Origin: an uncultured bacterium
GTDB lineage: Bacteria > Bacillota > Clostridia > Lachnospirales > Lachnospiraceae
NCBI GenBank assembly: GCA_945871045.1
Contig: CAMBUC010000020.1
Coordinates: 1 to 14,193 of the forward strand
Length of the DNA stretch: 14,193 nt
Reading direction: 5' to 3'
In this document: positions 11,268-14,193 of the stretch, piece after piece
How positions within the stretch are numbered: the first letter of the stretch is position 1
Layout of the letters: every line of letters starts with the position of its first letter
Notes under the pieces: generated by a model
Told to the model about the DNA's origin: nothing
The model's input: the letters and a program-made list of their open reading frames with translations, nothing else
Databases searched by the model: none
Program-made: the position numbers and the translations under genes

Positions 11268-14193
11268 ATGCAGGCATTTTTGCAGCCACTGAGTGAGTGG
11301 AAAGATGAAGAGACAATGAAACGGGCGCTGACTGATTTAAAGGGGACGATCATGATCTCCGGATGTATGGATGCCCAGAAAGCCCACTTGATCTATGGTC
11401 TGGGGGAGCGCAGCGACAGTCGTGTGATCGTTACGTTTCAGGAACAAAAGGCAAAGGAAATCTATGAGGACTACCGTTTTTTTGATGAAGAGGTGTTGTA
11501 TTTTCCTGCAAAGGATGTGCTCTTTTATCAGTCAGATCTGCGGACGAATACCCTTACCAGAGAACGGTTGGCGGTTCTAAAGGCGCTTCTTGAGGCGCAG
11601 GAAAAGGGACGTCCGGTAACGGTGGTTACGACTTTTGATGCGCTTATGAACCGGATGAGCGCACCGGCGCAGTTTCGTGCTGCTACGCGCACTTTTTCCG
11701 TAGGAGACACCATTGATGCGGAGGGGTTAAAACGTGATCTGGTGGCGATGGGTTACGAACGGGAATATCAGGCCAATGCACCCGGACAGTTTGCAGTGCG
11801 CGGCGGAATCATTGACATTTATCCGATCACAGCGGAACATCCCTATCGAATAGAATTGTGGGGCGATGAGATTGATTCGATCCGTGCCTTCGATGCAGAG
11901 AGCCAGCGTTCGTTGGAAGAAAATGAGGAAGACAGTTTTGTTTTGTATCCGGCCAGCGAGTGGGTGCTTACGCAGACACAGATCCATGCCGGTCTAGCCC
12001 GCGTCAAAGAGGCGGCGAGAAAGGCTGAAAGTACATTTAGAAGCCAGATGAAAACAGAAGAAGCGGCAAGAATACACCAATTAACGGCGAATTTGGAGGA
12101 AGAATTAACGGAACTTGGTGGAGCGGCAAATTTGGATTCATTTCTGCCCTATTTTACAGATGAACAAATATCAATTCTGGATTATATAAATTGTGACCAT
12201 ACGATGTTCTTTTTGGATGAACCTGCCAGACTGATGGAACAGGGGCGCGGCGTGGAACTGGAGTTTTCCGAGAGCATGAAGCAGCGCTTGGAAAAAGGCT
12301 ATATTCTTCCGGCTCAGGCGGAGGCGCTCTATGGGGCAGCGGATGTGATGGCACGTTTGCAACAGTGCAGATGCATTGCACTTTCCACTTTGGAGCAGCG
12401 TGTTCCCCAGATGATCGTGCAGCAGCAGTATCAGATTCAGGCACGTACGGTCAATGCGTACAACAACAGTTTTGAATTGCTGATCAAGGACTTGAAACGG
12501 TATAAGAAGAATCGTTTCCGGGTAATACTTTTATCAGGTTCGCGTACCAGAGCGAAGCGTCTGGCTGAAGATCTCATGAATGAGGGTGTGACCTGTTTTT
12601 ATACGGATGATTATGACCATACGCTTAAACCCGGCGAAGTAATGGTACTTTACGGTAAAGTGCGCCGTGGTTATGAGTATCCCATGCTGTCCTTCGCAGT
12701 GATCACGGAAAGCGATATTTTTGGTGTCGAACGAAAGAAAAAGAAAACCTATAAACGATATGAAGGCGAGCATATCCGAAGTTTTTCCGAACTTCATGTG
12801 GGAGATTATGTGGTACATGAAAACCATGGTCTTGGTATCTATCAGGGTATTGAGAAGATGGAGATCGGCGGCACTACAAAGGACTACATGAAGATCACCT
12901 ATGCAAAGGGCTCCAACCTCTATATTCCGGCGACCCAGTTGGATCTGATCCAAAAATATGCCGGAAGCGATGCGAAAAAACCGAAGTTGAATACACTTGG
13001 TACGCAGGAATGGAACCGGACGCGTGCCCGGGTGCAGGGTGCAGTCAAAGAGATCGCGAAGGAACTGGTGGAACTGTACGCTGTGCGCCAACAAAAGGAA
13101 GGCTATGTTTATGGCCCGGATACGGTATGGCAGCGGGAGTTTGAGGAAATGTTTCCCTTTGAGGAGACGGAAGATCAGGTAAATGCCATCGAAGAGACGA
13201 AACGAGACATGGAAAGTACAAAGATCATGGATCGGCTGATCTGCGGTGATGTGGGCTACGGCAAGACGGAGGTTGCGATCCGGGCGGCCTTCAAAGCGGT
13301 TCAGGAGGGCAAGCAGGTGGTTTATCTGGTGCCCACCACGATCCTTGCGCAGCAGCATTACAATACGTTTGCGCAGCGTATGAAAGATTTTCCGGTGACT
13401 GTGGATCTTCTTTGCCGTTTCCGTACGTCTGCCCAGCAGAAGCATACCATCGAACAATTAAAAAAGGGAATGGTAGATATCGTGATCGGCACGCATCGCG
13501 TGCTCTCAAAGGATGTGTCCTTTAAGGATCTGGGGCTTTTGATCATTGATGAGGAGCAGCGCTTTGGCGTGACCCACAAGGAAAAGATCAAGCAGATGAA
13601 GAAGAACATCGACGTGCTGACATTGACAGCAACCCCGATTCCCCGCACGTTACACATGAGTCTGATCGGTATCAGGGACATGAGCGTACTGGAGGAGCCG
13701 CCGATGGACCGCCTGCCGATCCAAACCTATGTGATGGAGTACAATGAGGAATTAGTCCGGGAGGCGATCGCCCGCGAACTGGCGCGCGGCGGACAGGTAT
13801 ACTATGTGTTTAACCGGGTGAATCAGATCGCGGATGTGGCGGCGAAGATCGCAGGTCTTGTCCCGGAAGCAAATGTGGCCTTTGCCCACGGGCAGATGAA
13901 GGAACTGGAATTAGAGCGCATCATGTATCAGTTCATCAATGGAGATATTGATGTTCTGGTATCTACGACAATTATTGAAACAGGACTTGATATTTCAAAT
14001 GTGAATACGATGATCATTCAGGATGCGGATAATATGGGCCTGTCACAGCTTTACCAGCTGCGTGGCCGCGTGGGGCGGAGTAATCGGACGGCTTATGCGT
14101 TCTTTATGTATAAACGGGATAAGATGTTAAAAGAGGTGGCAGAGAAACGACTGGCTGCCATCCGGGAATTTACAGATCTGGGCAGCGGTTTCA
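11268..14193 (+). CDS. mfd: Transcription-repair coupling factor (3' truncated)
   Basis: Mfd binds RNA polymerase stalled at DNA lesions, removes it by translocating on DNA and recruits UvrA. The frame is open from ATG 11268 to the window end, 975 codons of about 1,150-1,180. The start is the first ATG after an in-frame TGA at 11262. Residues 1 to about 330 form the UvrB-like region. The RNA-polymerase-interacting domain begins near 510 (HVGDYVVHENHGLGIYQG). The helicase/translocase core has Walker A GDVGYGKTE (660-668), the DEEQRFG box (761-767), TATPIPRTL (787-795) and QLRGRVGRSN (930-939). The missing 3' part should contain the TRG and C-terminal regulatory domain. No frameshift was seen. 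It is probably cotranscribed with pth. Confidence 0.97.
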   Translation, partial: MQAFLQPLSEWKDEETMKRALTDLKGTIMISGCMDAQKAHLIYGLGERSDSRVIVTFQEQKAKEIYEDYRFFDEEVLYFPAKDVLFYQSDLRTNTLTRERLAVLKALLEAQEKGRPVTVVTTFDALMNRMSAPAQFRAATRTFSVGDTIDAEGLKRDLVAMGYEREYQANAPGQFAVRGGIIDIYPITAEHPYRIELWGDEIDSIRAFDAESQRSLEENEEDSFVLYPASEWVLTQTQIHAGLARVKEAARKAESTFRSQMKTEEAARIHQLTANLEEELTELGGAANLDSFLPYFTDEQISILDYINCDHTMFFLDEPARLMEQGRGVELEFSESMKQRLEKGYILPAQAEALYGAADVMARLQQCRCIALSTLEQRVPQMIVQQQYQIQARTVNAYNNSFELLIKDLKRYKKNRFRVILLSGSRTRAKRLAEDLMNEGVTCFYTDDYDHTLKPGEVMVLYGKVRRGYEYPMLSFAVITESDIFGVERKKKKTYKRYEGEHIRSFSELHVGDYVVHENHGLGIYQGIEKMEIGGTTKDYMKITYAKGSNLYIPATQLDLIQKYAGSDAKKPKLNTLGTQEWNRTRARVQGAVKEIAKELVELYAVRQQKEGYVYGPDTVWQREFEEMFPFEETEDQVNAIEETKRDMESTKIMDRLICGDVGYGKTEVAIRAAFKAVQEGKQVVYLVPTTILAQQHYNTFAQRMKDFPVTVDLLCRFRTSAQQKHTIEQLKKGMVDIVIGTHRVLSKDVSFKDLGLLIIDEEQRFGVTHKEKIKQMKKNIDVLTLTATPIPRTLHMSLIGIRDMSVLEEPPMDRLPIQTYVMEYNEELVREAIARELARGGQVYYVFNRVNQIADVAAKIAGLVPEANVAFAHGQMKELELERIMYQFINGDIDVLVSTTIIETGLDISNVNTMIIQDADNMGLSQLYQLRGRVGRSNRTAYAFFMYKRDKMLKEVAEKRLAAIREFTDLGSGF

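Noticed and set aside
12534..13457. Long minus-strand open frame of 307 residues
   Set aside because: It lies wholly inside mfd, whose plus-strand frame shows all family motifs; the antisense translation has no recognisable domain and no ribosome site.

Overview
The window looks like a chromosomal segment of a low-to-moderate-GC Firmicute, most likely a Clostridia member close to Lachnospiraceae. The reasons are a split GlgC/GlgD ADP-glucose pyrophosphorylase, SpoVG, a DnaD-type plus DnaC/DnaI-type helicase-loading pair, strong AGGAGG-like ribosome binding sites and TATAAT-type promoters. The family assignment is inference from protein character; no 16S or database search was available. No tRNA, rRNA, CRISPR array, insertion sequence or phage structural gene was seen.

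Layout: (1) Bases 1-2300 are accessory. They hold the 3' end of a hybrid sensor kinase with receiver domain, a NifX-like protein with a Cys/His tail followed by a leftover FKBP-type prolyl isomerase C-terminus, a 56-residue orphan protein with a terminator, and two small helix-turn-helix regulators facing each other tail to tail, each with repeated motifs upstream. (2) Bases 2350-5960 are a minus-strand operon: a DnaD-domain replication protein, a DnaC/DnaI-like helicase-loader ATPase and a divergent ribose-phosphate pyrophosphokinase. It is driven by an extended -10 promoter and preceded by a cluster of DnaA boxes, and it ends at a strong hairpin terminator. (3) Bases 5963-7357 are murC, also on the minus strand. 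(4) A divergent promoter region (7358-7626) leads to plus-strand glgC-glgD (start/stop overlapping), then spoVG and a terminator. (5) A 320-base gap with palindromes and coding-like debris leads to pth and mfd; mfd runs off the end.

The genes serve replication initiation (DnaD/helicase loader with upstream DnaA sites), cell-wall precursor synthesis (MurC), glycogen synthesis (GlgC/GlgD), sporulation/division control (SpoVG), and translation and DNA-repair housekeeping (Pth, Mfd). The co-presence of murC, prs, spoVG, pth and mfd resembles a rearranged version of the classical Firmicute murC/spoVG/prs/pth/mfd neighbourhood.

The most interesting signals are the DnaA-box cluster upstream of the helicase-loading operon, the apparent internal deletion of a NifX-FKBP fusion gene, and the compact convergent pair of regulators with operator-like repeats at both outer ends.
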